Source of the DNA: Sulfuriflexus sp.
Lineage (GTDB): Bacteria; Pseudomonadota; Gammaproteobacteria; AKS1
DNA: 37,333 bases
Direction: 5' to 3'
Assembly (NCBI GenBank): GCA_023134145.1
Contig: JAGLUW010000033.1
Coordinates: forward strand, 1-37,333
The translations under genes and the position numbers were made by a program. The notes beneath the pieces were generated by a model that saw nothing but the letters and a program-made list of their open reading frames with translations, did not search any database and was not told where the DNA came from. Shown here one piece after another: positions 27,972-37,292 of the stretch (position 1 is its first letter; each line of letters opens with the position of its first letter).

Positions 27972-30002
27972 GTGAACACGGAGGTACGGAAAACTAGGCG
28001 GTATGGTTTTGGCAATATCTTGGTTGAATTTCTTGGTTCAATGAACCTAGCGATTACGGTACTGAGTGGTATTGCGATCGCTTCCATCATTGGCACAATA
28101 CTTAGACAAAACGAGCCATACCAAAATTATATTATTAAGTTCGGGCCATTCTGGCACGACATGTTTGTTTCCATGGGTCTGTATGATATTTACGGCGCCT
28201 GGTGGTTTGTCTCACTGCTTTTCTTCTTACTCCTAACAACCAGTGTTTGTGTGGTGCGTAATGGCCCGCAAATGATTATTGATATGCGTAATTTTCGTAT
28301 CAATGCCAGTCGTAATTCATTACGTGCTTTTCATAACAATGCCCAGTGGAAAATTGAATCTGATCGCGAGAGCTTGATTCAAAATATTACCTCGCACATG
28401 CAAGCGGAAGGTTACAACATCCGTAGCAAGGAACATGAAGATCATACGATGATTGCAGCCATGCGTGGCGGCGTGAATAGACTTGGTTATATTTTTACTC
28501 ATTTAGCGATTGTTGTTGTTTGTGTTGGTTCGGTGATCATGTACAACATGCCATTAAAATATGCGATCTTTTCTGGCGATGTGAAAATTGAAACAGACAA
28601 TACTTTACCCGCATCAAAAGTGCCTGCAAAAAGTGTTCTGAAATCAGACAACCCTTCTTATCGCGGTGCGGTGAGTATTTCAGAAGGTCAAAGTGCCAAT
28701 ATCATATTCCTAAATATCGAAGATGGTTTCCTTATACAAGAACTTCCTTTTCAGATTGAATTAAAAGATTTTCGTATTGAGCATTATGATTCGGGGCAAC
28801 CAAAATCATTTGAGAGTGATCTGGTTATTCATGATGATGAATTAGATGCGCCATTAGAAGCAACCATCTCGGTCAATCATCCATTGATATACAGGGGCAA
28901 TGCAATCTATCAGGCCAGCTTCAACGATGGTGGTTCAAAATTATCTCTACGTGCATGGCCGTTAAATGATCCGGCATTAAAAACGCTGGATATAGAAGGC
29001 GCTGTGTTTGGTGATGTCGCGATGAAGGTTGATGATACGCCTTACACCATTGAGCTGAGTGATTTTCGAAAATTCAATATTAATCCTATTGAGAGTGAAA
29101 ATAATTCTAAGAAATTTAAAAACTTTGGCCCTAACTTTACTTTTAAAGTACGCGATGAACAGGGGCAAGCACGTGAGTATGTAAACTACATGTTCCCGAT
29201 AGAACAGGAAGGCCGTCTGTTCATGTTAAGTGGTGTGCGTAGTTCAGTAGCAGATACTTTCCGTTATCTATATATACCAGCTGATGCGAATGGCTCTGTA
29301 AAACGTTTCATGCAATTTTATGCGGCCATGCAAGATAAGAAAGTTGTTAGCAAGGTTGTTTCTCAGACTATTACCGATATGTTGGCTGGCTTGGTTTCAG
29401 AAAAACGTTTAGAAATTTCTAAAGGCATGAATATAACTACACGGCGTTTAGTTTCTCTCTTTGCTAAAGATGGCTTAACGGCCTTGAATGAGCACATTCA
29501 GAAAAACATACCAGTAGCACAACGACAAAAGGCGACAGCCACTTACTTTGATATTTTGCGTAAGACCTTGGGTAATTTATATATCAATATTCTTCAACAA
29601 GAAGGCTTGGATATTACGCAAGGTGTGAGTAAATCAGACAGTGATTTTTTTGATGATGCCCTTACAGTTATTGGGAATATTAATGTCTACGGCGCACCGT
29701 TCTATCTAGAAATGAAAGACTTTGAGCATATTCAGGCATCGGGTTTACAAATTGCCCGTGCGCCGGGTAAGGAAATCATTGTGTTTGGCTGTGTTATGCT
29801 GATCATCGGTATCTTTATTATGTTTTATATTCAACAACGCCGTTGTTGGGTATGGGTAGCAAATAAACAAGAGTCTGGTTACGAGGTAATTTTTGCCGGT
29901 AGTTGTAACCGCAATGAGCGTGATTTTGCGCAAGACTTTAAAAAAATAAAACAACGCTTAGCCCATCGCTTGGGTTTAAGTGTGGATGATGAAAATCACT
30001 GA
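27972..30002 (+). CDS. ccsB: Cytochrome c biogenesis protein CcsB/ResB
   Basis: The 676-residue protein starts at GTG 27972 behind GGAGGGG. It is the membrane partner of CcsA in system II haem attachment. Helices are seen at about 17-40 (LGSMNLAITVLSGIAIASIIG), 70-90 (WWFVSLLFFLLLTTSVCVV), 170-190 and near the C-terminus (about 606-622), with a large periplasmic domain of some 400 residues before the last helix. The signature EFLGSMNLAITVLSGIAIAS is typical. CcsB and CcsA deliver haem to CXXCH cytochromes outside the membrane, so this pair serves the cytochromes encoded nearby and FccA. It is 8 bases before ccsA, clearly cotranscribed. Confidence 0.93.
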   Translation: MNTEVRKTRRYGFGNILVEFLGSMNLAITVLSGIAIASIIGTILRQNEPYQNYIIKFGPFWHDMFVSMGLYDIYGAWWFVSLLFFLLLTTSVCVVRNGPQMIIDMRNFRINASRNSLRAFHNNAQWKIESDRESLIQNITSHMQAEGYNIRSKEHEDHTMIAAMRGGVNRLGYIFTHLAIVVVCVGSVIMYNMPLKYAIFSGDVKIETDNTLPASKVPAKSVLKSDNPSYRGAVSISEGQSANIIFLNIEDGFLIQELPFQIELKDFRIEHYDSGQPKSFESDLVIHDDELDAPLEATISVNHPLIYRGNAIYQASFNDGGSKLSLRAWPLNDPALKTLDIEGAVFGDVAMKVDDTPYTIELSDFRKFNINPIESENNSKKFKNFGPNFTFKVRDEQGQAREYVNYMFPIEQEGRLFMLSGVRSSVADTFRYLYIPADANGSVKRFMQFYAAMQDKKVVSKVVSQTITDMLAGLVSEKRLEISKGMNITTRRLVSLFAKDGLTALNEHIQKNIPVAQRQKATATYFDILRKTLGNLYINILQQEGLDITQGVSKSDSDFFDDALTVIGNINVYGAPFYLEMKDFEHIQASGLQIARAPGKEIIVFGCVMLIIGIFIMFYIQQRRCWVWVANKQESGYEVIFAGSCNRNERDFAQDFKKIKQRLAHRLGLSVDDENH

Positions 30003-30010
30003 GGTAGTTT

Positions 30011-31240
30011 ATGTCCGCAACACTCGATCCATTAAATTACGAATTGAATAAACCCTTTTTTAAAACACTATCTGCATATGACTGGATCTTCGCGGCATTA
30101 GTTACCGGCGGTGCTTTTTATTTGTGGGATGGTTATGCCTCATTAATGGATGTCTATGAAGTTGGCATTTTATTCGGCATGGGTCTTGGCATGATTGGCT
30201 TGGGCTGGTATTGGAAACAAAGCCGCACCTTAATGTTGTCGGTTGCGATAATCAGTATTTATGCCGTGATCCAATACGAGCCAGCCGTCATGGCATTGAA
30301 AGCAGAGGGTATGGATGGCCGGCAAGCAATTGCGGCACTGTCAGATTGGCAGAATAAAGAGCAAGGACAATTCATATTTAAATATTTCCTCTCAAGCGCA
30401 ACAGCAATTGGTTGGATGTGTTTCCTGTTTGGCTTAGCAACAGTTATTTATTTCTTTAACATGTTTGTGAAATCAGAATTTCCTGGCCGAGTTGCAACCA
30501 AGATGACATGGATTGCTTCTGCGATGGGTTTAATTGGTTTGATGGTTCGTTGGCGTGAGTCTTACTTAATTAATTTTGATATTGGCCATATACCGGTGAG
30601 CAATCTATACGAAGTATTTGTCTTGTTTTCAATTATTACGGCACTGATTTATTTATTTTATGAAATGCGTTACAAGACGCGTGCGTTAGGTGGTTTCGTA
30701 TTATTAGTTATCAGCGCCGCCGTTGCATTTTTACTTTGGTATAAATTTGATAAGAATGCCGATGAGATTGCACCGCTTGTTCCCGCGCTAAAAAGTTATT
30801 GGATGAAAATACATGTACCGGCTAACTTTATTGGTTACGGTTGTTTTGCTTTAGCCGCAATGGTCGGCGTAGTTTATTTATTGCGTAACAATGCACCGGA
30901 AGGTGGTTTGGCCGCACGTGTTTTACCACCACTCGATATGCTTGATGATGTGATGTACAAATCAATCGCACTTGGTTTTGCATGGTTTACGATTGCCACG
31001 GTGCTCGGTGCACTATGGGCTGCTGAAGCATGGGGTGGTTACTGGTCTTGGGATCCAAAAGAAACTTGGGCGCTGATTGTTTGGTTGAATTATGCGGCAT
31101 GGTTGCATATGCGTTTAACTAAGGGCTGGCGTGGTTCGGCAATGGCTTGGTGGTCGGTTATCGGCTTGTTTGTCACCTTATTTGCCTTCTTGGGTGTGAA
31201 TATGTTCTTGTCGGGCTTACATTCATACGGTGAACTTTAG
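30011..31240 (+). CDS. ccsA: Cytochrome c biogenesis protein CcsA/ResC
   Basis: The 409-residue protein has at least eight membrane helices. The tryptophan-rich haem-handling loop WGGYWSWDPKETWAL lies at about 345-360, and conserved histidines occur in YWMKIHVPANFIGY, WLHMRL and LSGLHSYGEL. This is the CcmC/CcsA family; with CcsB it exports haem and ligates it to apocytochromes. The system II pair, replacing the multi-gene Ccm system I, is found in epsilon- and beta-proteobacteria, Gram-positives and some gammaproteobacteria such as sulfur oxidisers. The gene follows ccsB by 8 bases. A dsbA gene 54 bases downstream likely belongs to the same cluster. Confidence 0.94.
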   Translation: MSATLDPLNYELNKPFFKTLSAYDWIFAALVTGGAFYLWDGYASLMDVYEVGILFGMGLGMIGLGWYWKQSRTLMLSVAIISIYAVIQYEPAVMALKAEGMDGRQAIAALSDWQNKEQGQFIFKYFLSSATAIGWMCFLFGLATVIYFFNMFVKSEFPGRVATKMTWIASAMGLIGLMVRWRESYLINFDIGHIPVSNLYEVFVLFSIITALIYLFYEMRYKTRALGGFVLLVISAAVAFLLWYKFDKNADEIAPLVPALKSYWMKIHVPANFIGYGCFALAAMVGVVYLLRNNAPEGGLAARVLPPLDMLDDVMYKSIALGFAWFTIATVLGALWAAEAWGGYWSWDPKETWALIVWLNYAAWLHMRLTKGWRGSAMAWWSVIGLFVTLFAFLGVNMFLSGLHSYGEL

Positions 31241-31294
31241 GCCAATTTTGATTGTCTCTAATAATAAGCTAGAAGAAAAATGGGATACGGCATA

Positions 31295-31954
31295 ATGAAA
31301 AAAATATTATTGGCATTCATGGCTGCTTTGATGATGCAGGCGACGACTGCTTTCGCAATAGATGAAGGTTTTGAATACAACCTTGTTACTCCAGCAATGG
31401 GTACGGCAGATAAAACCAAGGTCGAAGTGATTGAATTCTTTTGGTATGGCTGCCCTCATTGTTATAGTTTTGAGCCAGACTTGAATAAGTGGTTAAAGAA
31501 AAAACCAGCGAATGTTAATTTTGTTCGCGTTCCAGCTATTTTCCGTGAGAATTGGGTTCCACAAGCACGCGCTTATTACACCGCTGAAGCACTCGGTATC
31601 CTAGATAAAACCCATAGCTTATTTTTCAGAGCGCTGCATAAAGATCGTATTCGCTTAGCCACGGAAAAAGACATTGCGGCATTCTTTGTCAGTAATGGCG
31701 TCTCTCAAGAAGCATTTACCCAAGCTTGGAATTCATTTGTTGTTCAATCGCGTGTTAAACGTGCCATTACCCTAACGCGTCGCTCGGGTATTACGGGTGT
31801 CCCCGCCATGATCGTGAATGGCAAATATCGCACCAGTGCTAAAGAGGCGAGTATCAATAACCCTGGTGGAGCAGGTCATGACGACATGCTTCGCGTCGTT
31901 GATGCCTTGGTGAAGAAAGAATCTAGTCCAGCTAAGGCAACGGCGAAGAAATAA
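31295..31954 (+). CDS. dsbA: Periplasmic thiol:disulfide oxidoreductase DsbA
   Basis: This is a 219-residue protein from ATG 31295; ATG 31280 is an in-frame alternative, but MKKILLAFMAALMMQATTAFA makes a clean signal peptide. The thioredoxin-fold active site is CPHC (Cys53, Cys56) in FFWYGCPHCYSFEP, with the cis-proline region TGVPAMIVNG near 173-182. The helical insertion between them matches DsbA. It oxidises cysteine pairs in exported proteins, needed for maturation of c-type cytochromes and secreted enzymes. In Pseudomonas dsbA lies directly after cytochrome c4 in the same neighbourhood; here ccsBA is inserted between them. Confidence 0.94.
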   Translation: MKKILLAFMAALMMQATTAFAIDEGFEYNLVTPAMGTADKTKVEVIEFFWYGCPHCYSFEPDLNKWLKKKPANVNFVRVPAIFRENWVPQARAYYTAEALGILDKTHSLFFRALHKDRIRLATEKDIAAFFVSNGVSQEAFTQAWNSFVVQSRVKRAITLTRRSGITGVPAMIVNGKYRTSAKEASINNPGGAGHDDMLRVVDALVKKESSPAKATAKK

Positions 31955-31974
31955 ATTTCTCAAAATATCGTTAA

Positions 31975-31999
31975 CAGACAGGCAATCATTGCCTGTCTG
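31975..31999. repeat. Perfect inverted repeat after dsbA
   Basis: CAGACAGGCAA (31975-31985) and TTGCCTGTCTG (31989-31999) form a perfect 11-bp stem around TCA. It is followed by GATCTAGAA, not a T run, so it is not a standard terminator. It may stabilise the 3' end of dsbA mRNA or bind a regulator of the ThDP-enzyme gene that starts 40 bases later. Confidence 0.55.
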
Positions 32000-32038
32000 A
32001 TCTAGAATAATGCGTAGTGAAGTCAGATCAGGGTGATC

Positions 32039-33676
32039 ATGAAAGCTGCGCAACTTTTCGTAAAGTGTCTCGAGAATGAAGGTGTTGAATACATCTTCGG
32101 TATCCCAGGCGAGGAAAACCTCGACATGATGGATGCTCTGCTCGATTCAGATATCCAATTTATTACCACTCGCCATGAGCAGGGTGCTGCCTTCATGGCC
32201 GATGTCTACGGTCGCCTTACTGGTCGGGCTGGCGTGTGTTTAGCGACACTGGGGCCTGGGGCAACCAATTTAGTCACTGGTGTGGCTGATGCGAATATGG
32301 ACCATGCGCCGCTCGTCGCCATTGCTGGGCAGGCAGCGACTAATCGTTTGCATAAAGAATCTCACCAAGTTCTTGATCTGATTAACTTGTTTAGTCCAAT
32401 TACCAAGTTTGCTTCAAGAATGCCGACACCGGATATTATTCCTGAAGTCATTAGAAAGGCCTTTAAGCTGGCACAGACTGAGAAATCAGGCGCCTGTTTT
32501 ATCGAATTTCCCGAAAATATAGCCAAAATGGATACAGGCAGTAAGATGTTGCCTGCAGGAAAAACCAGTCAGCCCGAGCCACGCGCGGATCAAATTAGCC
32601 ATGCCGCTAAGCTGATATCGAAGGCAAAGCATCCAATTATTCTCGCAGGACATGGCGTTGTACGTGCCAAGGCATGGCAGCAATTAGCCACATTTGCCGA
32701 GAGCCTGAATGTGCCGGTAGCCAACACCTTTATGGCAAAAGGGGTCATTCCATTCGGTCACCCCATGGCATTGGGTAGCGCGGGCTTACAGGCACATGAT
32801 TATGTGAACTGTGGTTTCGACCATGCGGATTTAATTATTTGTGTTGGTTATGACCTCGTTGAATATCATCCCTTCCTCTGGCACCCAACGGGTGATCGGA
32901 AAATTATCCATATTGATAGCCGTTCTGCTGAGGTAGACGAGTTCTACCCACTTGAATGCTGTGTCATAGGTGACATCAAACTCAGTCTCGAACGTGTTCA
33001 AGCGCAGGCAACAGCGCATGTGGGTGATTTAATGCGGCCGCTACGCAAAGCCTTAATCGCCGAAATGAATCAACATGCCAACGACAATAGCTTTCCAATT
33101 AAGCCACAGAAGCTAATTTGGGAGCTACGTACAGCGATGGCAACGGATGATATTGTTGTTTGTGATGTCGGCGCACATAAAATGTGGATGGCGAGAATGT
33201 TCCGTTGTGAGCAGCCGAATACCTGTTTAATATCGAATGGCTTCGCCAGCATGGGTATTGCCGTGCCGGGAGCGATTGCGGCCAAATTAAGTAACCCAGA
33301 GCATGCCGTGGTCGCGGTTACCGGTGATGCCGGTTTCTTGATGAATTCGCAAGAAATTGAGACAGCAATGCGGCTAAATACGCCAATTGTTATCGTGATT
33401 TGGAATGACGGTGGTTACGGCCTGATTGAATGGAAGCAAATGACCCAATTTGGTCGAAAATCAAACGTGAACTTCAATAATCCTGATTTTGTGAAATACG
33501 CCGAATCATTTGGTGCCAAGGGCTATCGAGTCGAAAAAGCGGAAGATTTGTCGGGTATATTAACCACAGCTTTGGCCGATAACACAGTTAGTATTATTGA
33601 TTGTCCGGTTGATTACAGTGAGAACCTGAAATTGACCGAGAAACTCGGTGAGATGGTTTCGCCAATTCAGGCGTAA
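32039..33676 (+). CDS. ThDP-dependent enzyme, acetolactate synthase-like
   Basis: From ATG 32039 (six bases after AGGG) the protein has 545 residues. It has the three-domain layout of ThDP enzymes. The pyrimidine-binding domain carries the catalytic glutamate in RHEQGAAFMADVYGR (Glu47). The middle domain is at about 190-320. The pyrophosphate domain has the GDAGF ... NDGGYG motif (429 to about 458) that binds ThDP and Mg. It resembles large subunits of acetolactate synthase, closest in feel to the stand-alone catabolic AlsS type. No regulatory small subunit gene (ilvN/ilvH) follows, so a role in branched-chain amino acid synthesis is doubtful. A different 2-keto-acid decarboxylase or ligase activity is possible. 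It is 6 bases before the next gene and probably cotranscribed with it. Confidence 0.85.
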   Translation: MKAAQLFVKCLENEGVEYIFGIPGEENLDMMDALLDSDIQFITTRHEQGAAFMADVYGRLTGRAGVCLATLGPGATNLVTGVADANMDHAPLVAIAGQAATNRLHKESHQVLDLINLFSPITKFASRMPTPDIIPEVIRKAFKLAQTEKSGACFIEFPENIAKMDTGSKMLPAGKTSQPEPRADQISHAAKLISKAKHPIILAGHGVVRAKAWQQLATFAESLNVPVANTFMAKGVIPFGHPMALGSAGLQAHDYVNCGFDHADLIICVGYDLVEYHPFLWHPTGDRKIIHIDSRSAEVDEFYPLECCVIGDIKLSLERVQAQATAHVGDLMRPLRKALIAEMNQHANDNSFPIKPQKLIWELRTAMATDDIVVCDVGAHKMWMARMFRCEQPNTCLISNGFASMGIAVPGAIAAKLSNPEHAVVAVTGDAGFLMNSQEIETAMRLNTPIVIVIWNDGGYGLIEWKQMTQFGRKSNVNFNNPDFVKYAESFGAKGYRVEKAEDLSGILTTALADNTVSIIDCPVDYSENLKLTEKLGEMVSPIQA

Positions 33677-33682
33677 CAGCGA

Positions 33683-34453
33683 ATGAAGGACACGGCTAAA
33701 TCAAAAGCAGAGCAGAGTAACCACTTACGATTGTTGAGTTATAACATTCAGGGCGGCATAGAAACACGAGCCTACCATCATTACTTTATGAGAAGTTGGC
33801 AACATCTATTGCCGCACCCGCGTAAGCAAGAAAATCTCGATAAGGTTGCGAACCTGATAAGTCAGTACGATATTGTTGCCCTGCAAGAAACTGATGCAGG
33901 CAGTTTGCGTACAGGTTTTATGAATCAAACAGAATATTTGGCGAAAAAAGCACATTTTCCGTTTTGGTTTGATCAAGTAAATCGAAATATAGGAAAACTG
34001 GCTCAGCACAGTAATAGTTTGTTATGCAGACACAATCCACACAGTGTGATTGAACATAAATTACCGGGCCTGATTCCTGGTCGTGGCGTACTGATGGCAA
34101 AATTTAATATTTTGAACCAGGAGCTAGCGGTGATTGTTGCGCACCTTGCTCTTGGTCGGCAAGCGCGAATGGGACAATTAGAATTTATTAGTGAGTTAAT
34201 AAAACAAGAAGAGCATGTTGTTTTGATGGGCGATCTTAATTGCGAATCAGATAGCAAGGAAATGAAATATTTATTTAAAAAAACGCATTTGAATGAATCG
34301 GAACAAAGCCAACATACCTTCCCTAGTTGGCAGCCAAAGCGGAATATCGATCATATATTGGTAAGTCGCGATGTTAAGGTAACGAAAGTTAATGTATTGC
34401 CTCATGGTGTGTCTGACCATTTGCCAGTTGCGATGGATATAGAATTAAAATAA
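33683..34453 (+). CDS. Endonuclease/exonuclease/phosphatase-fold protein
   Basis: The 256-residue protein of the EEP superfamily shows the key motifs in order: LLSYNIQGG (metal-contacting Asn near 21), VALQETDAG (Glu near 69), GDLNCES (Asp and Asn near 188-190) and VSDHLPV (Asp and His near 247-248). It is a Mg-dependent phosphoesterase, but whether the substrate is DNA, RNA, a phospholipid or a sugar phosphate is unclear. There is no signal peptide. It begins 6 bases after the ThDP-enzyme stop and ends 17 bases before the diguanylate cyclase. In Pseudomonas an EEP gene lies between dsbA and a GGDEF gene in the same way. Confidence 0.88.
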   Translation: MKDTAKSKAEQSNHLRLLSYNIQGGIETRAYHHYFMRSWQHLLPHPRKQENLDKVANLISQYDIVALQETDAGSLRTGFMNQTEYLAKKAHFPFWFDQVNRNIGKLAQHSNSLLCRHNPHSVIEHKLPGLIPGRGVLMAKFNILNQELAVIVAHLALGRQARMGQLEFISELIKQEEHVVLMGDLNCESDSKEMKYLFKKTHLNESEQSQHTFPSWQPKRNIDHILVSRDVKVTKVNVLPHGVSDHLPVAMDIELK

Positions 34454-34470
34454 TAGTGTGAAGTATTAAT

Positions 34471-36345
34471 ATGGATGATTGGAAAGACAAATATTACGCC
34501 AGCCTGGAATCACTCGAAGATAAAGAAAAAGAGTGGGGCGAGGCCGATCAATTATTGCGTCGCTGCATTTCGCGGATGACATTGGCGTTAGATTCTAAGA
34601 ATAAGAAACTTGACGAGCATCTGGAAAGATTGCGCAATATCGTTCGTCGTGAAAAAAATCTTGAACGCATTCGAAATATGATTGATGCGATTGTTGAGGT
34701 GTCTACTGAAAAACAAAATAAGAGTGAAACGGTAAGTAAAAAAGATCTTCTAAATGCACTTTTAAATACCCTGCCATATCCGGCAAGTCTTAATAAAACT
34801 AAAAAAGATATTAAGAAACGACTCGACTACATGAAAGATGATTCTAGTCTGGTTGATATATTTAATTCTATTTTAGCCCTAATAGAATCAGCACTTAATG
34901 TGGAAGTGGTTGCTGGAGATGAAGCAAAGAAAGAATCGAAAGGTTTATTAAAAGGTCTTTTTTCTAGTAATAAAAATAAAACTGAATCTAGTGATGAAAA
35001 ACAAAATTCAACAAGCGCAGAAGTAACAGAACCTGTTTCACAAACTGTTGAAGATGTGATGCATATTGTGAAGCAAGTATTGTCTGATTTGCTTATGGCG
35101 GTTGATGTGCCTGTTGCTAATGCAGATGAGCTTGATGTGTTGCGCCAAAAAACCAGACGCATTGAAACAAAGAAAGATTTACAGGGCTTGCTTAAAGGCA
35201 TTGCTGCCTTAGCTTCAATGAAGCCATTAGAGAAGCAAAAAAATACTGATGGCGATGCTCAAGAAGATGAAAGTCATGATGTACCTTTGCCTGGTGAAGC
35301 ACTAGAAATAAATGAGATTTTAATTCAATTATTAGAACGGCTGGTACTCCCGGATGATCTAATTGAGTATGCCGAGCAGTTAAAATCAGAATGGGCTAAA
35401 GGCATAGATGAAGATCATGTTGCGAAAGCATTAGAATCTATCGCTGACCTCGTTATTAAAATGCGTGCGCGCAGCGAAAATGAAAAGAATGATTTTCAAG
35501 AATTCTTGCAGCAAGTAACAGAAAAGTTACAAATGCTGGATCAACACATCCAAGATAATGAAAATATTCAAAATGAGATATTCTCTGAGAATCAGAAATT
35601 TAGTGACGATGTCGGTGGAGAAGTTGAAAGCATTCAGACTGATGTGCAAGAAGCGGTTGACTTGACTGACTTGAAGACCAGTATTGCGATTAAATTAAGC
35701 AAGATCACAAAACATGTAGATACATTTCGCACCACAGAAGAAAGACGAAAATTAAAAATGGAAATTCGGGTGGGGGAGCTTGCCGGTAAGGTGCATAGTC
35801 TTGAATCAGAATCAGAAGTGTTGCGCGAACGAATTGTAGAAGAACAAAAGAATTCAATGTTAGATGCCTTGACTAAAGTGCCAAATCGCTTGGCATGGGA
35901 TCAACGTATGGATCATGAATTTAGTCGCTGGAAGCGTTATCAAGCACCACTTCTTATCGTTGTATGGGATATAGATGATTTTAAAAAGGTCAATGATACC
36001 TATGGGCATAAAGCCGGTGACAAGGTGCTGGTTACGATTGCTACCTTGCTTAAAGACCAAGTGCGAGAAACCGATTTTATAGCCCGTTTTGGTGGTGAAG
36101 AATTTGTAATGTTATTACCAGAAACAGAATTGAAGAATGCGCAGGCAGTGGTTGAGAAATTGCGCAAAGGTGTTGAGGAATGCGAATTTCATCATGGTGA
36201 TCAGCGTGTGTCGATTACGGTTTCAGGCGGCATGACACAATTTAAGAAAGGTGACACAATTGAGTCGGCTTTTGAGAGAGCAGATCAATTTTTATACAAA
36301 GCAAAAGGCAGTGGTAAGAATCGTTGCTTAAGCGAATTAGATTAA
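34471..36345 (+). CDS. Diguanylate cyclase with long helical N-terminus
   Basis: The 624-residue protein has a C-terminal GGDEF domain (about 460-624) that makes cyclic di-GMP from two GTP. The active-site loop reads GGEEF (541-545), and the inhibitory RxxD site RETD is at 532-535, so both catalysis and product feedback should work. The DALTKVPNRLAWDQR and DIDDFKKVNDTYGHKAGD segments are conserved. Residues 1-455 are hydrophilic, largely helical and partly coiled coil (for example LDSKNKKLDEHLERLRNIVRR, and 340-450), with no membrane helix or known sensor domain. It corresponds in position to the Pseudomonas gene PA5487 (DgcH), as I recall it. What signal it senses is unknown. Confidence 0.92.
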   Translation: MDDWKDKYYASLESLEDKEKEWGEADQLLRRCISRMTLALDSKNKKLDEHLERLRNIVRREKNLERIRNMIDAIVEVSTEKQNKSETVSKKDLLNALLNTLPYPASLNKTKKDIKKRLDYMKDDSSLVDIFNSILALIESALNVEVVAGDEAKKESKGLLKGLFSSNKNKTESSDEKQNSTSAEVTEPVSQTVEDVMHIVKQVLSDLLMAVDVPVANADELDVLRQKTRRIETKKDLQGLLKGIAALASMKPLEKQKNTDGDAQEDESHDVPLPGEALEINEILIQLLERLVLPDDLIEYAEQLKSEWAKGIDEDHVAKALESIADLVIKMRARSENEKNDFQEFLQQVTEKLQMLDQHIQDNENIQNEIFSENQKFSDDVGGEVESIQTDVQEAVDLTDLKTSIAIKLSKITKHVDTFRTTEERRKLKMEIRVGELAGKVHSLESESEVLRERIVEEQKNSMLDALTKVPNRLAWDQRMDHEFSRWKRYQAPLLIVVWDIDDFKKVNDTYGHKAGDKVLVTIATLLKDQVRETDFIARFGGEEFVMLLPETELKNAQAVVEKLRKGVEECEFHHGDQRVSITVSGGMTQFKKGDTIESAFERADQFLYKAKGSGKNRCLSELD

Positions 36346-36383
36346 AATAAAATTATTTAAATAAGAATAACGGGAGAATAATT

Positions 36384-37292
36384 TTGCGTTGGCATGAAAT
36401 GCCTTGGTTGGTAGCCAAGGGTTTTTGCATGGGCATGGCTGATTTAGTTCCCGGCGTTAGCGGTGGAACGATGGCCTTTATCTTAGGCATCTATGAACAG
36501 TTATTGGCAGCAATTTCTTCATTTGATGCTAGGTGGATAAAAGCGTGTTTTAAGTTTGATATCACCACAGTAATAAAACGACCCCATTTTCATTTTATAA
36601 TTCCTCTATTGCTCGGGCTATTTTCAGCAGTATGGTTTTTTACCCACGTTATTTCATTACCAATCTTAATCAATGAATATCCTGAACACGTCTACGGATT
36701 GTTCTTTGGTTTAATCATGGCCTCTATTTATGTGTTGATGCAGGAGCTAAAAGGTTTCTGTGGCATGGACGCATTAACCTTAATTGCTGGAACAGTAGTA
36801 GGATTAATTATCGTTAATCTTGTTCCTGTTGAAACGCCGAATACGGCTTGGTTTATATTTCTTTCGGGTGCGATTGCTATTTGCGCGATGATTCTTCCTG
36901 GTGTATCAGGATCATTTCTTTTATTACTCCTAAAAAAATACAGCGTGATTATTGCAGCGATTGGTGAATTTAACTTATCGATTATTGTGCCATTTTTATT
37001 AGGCTGCATTGTTGGCTTGGTCAGTTTCTCGCGATTCTTAACATGGTTATTGTCACGTTTTTACCAACGCACCCTATTGGTCATTAAAGGGATCTTAATT
37101 GCGTCACTTTGGATCTTGTGGCCATTTCAAGAAAGGGTCTACGAAACCATTGCGGGTAAACAAAAATTACTCAGCACGATGCCGTATATGCCAAATGCTG
37201 ATCATGCTTCACTTTATGCCGTGGTGGGTTTTGTCTTAGTGGGACTTATCTTGGTGGTCGTGATTCACCGTCTTAGTCAGAATAATCGTTAG
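36384..37292 (+). CDS. DUF368 membrane protein, probable polyprenyl-phosphate transporter
   Basis: The 302-residue protein starts at TTG 36384, seven bases after GGGAG. It has about eight hydrophobic segments and the family signature MADLVPGVSGGTMAFILGIYE near the N-terminus, repeated in weaker form as MILPGVSGSFLLLLLKKY (about 172-189). The two halves are thus related and inverted. DUF368 proteins have been linked to recycling of undecaprenyl phosphate across the inner membrane, the lipid carrier for cell-wall and O-antigen synthesis; that function is from family knowledge. A possible pairing of its CGGGAGAA leader (36371-36378) with the small RNA at 25979-25986 is noted separately. It ends 41 bases before the window edge. 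Confidence 0.87.
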   Translation: MRWHEMPWLVAKGFCMGMADLVPGVSGGTMAFILGIYEQLLAAISSFDARWIKACFKFDITTVIKRPHFHFIIPLLLGLFSAVWFFTHVISLPILINEYPEHVYGLFFGLIMASIYVLMQELKGFCGMDALTLIAGTVVGLIIVNLVPVETPNTAWFIFLSGAIAICAMILPGVSGSFLLLLLKKYSVIIAAIGEFNLSIIVPFLLGCIVGLVSFSRFLTWLLSRFYQRTLLVIKGILIASLWILWPFQERVYETIAGKQKLLSTMPYMPNADHASLYAVVGFVLVGLILVVVIHRLSQNNR

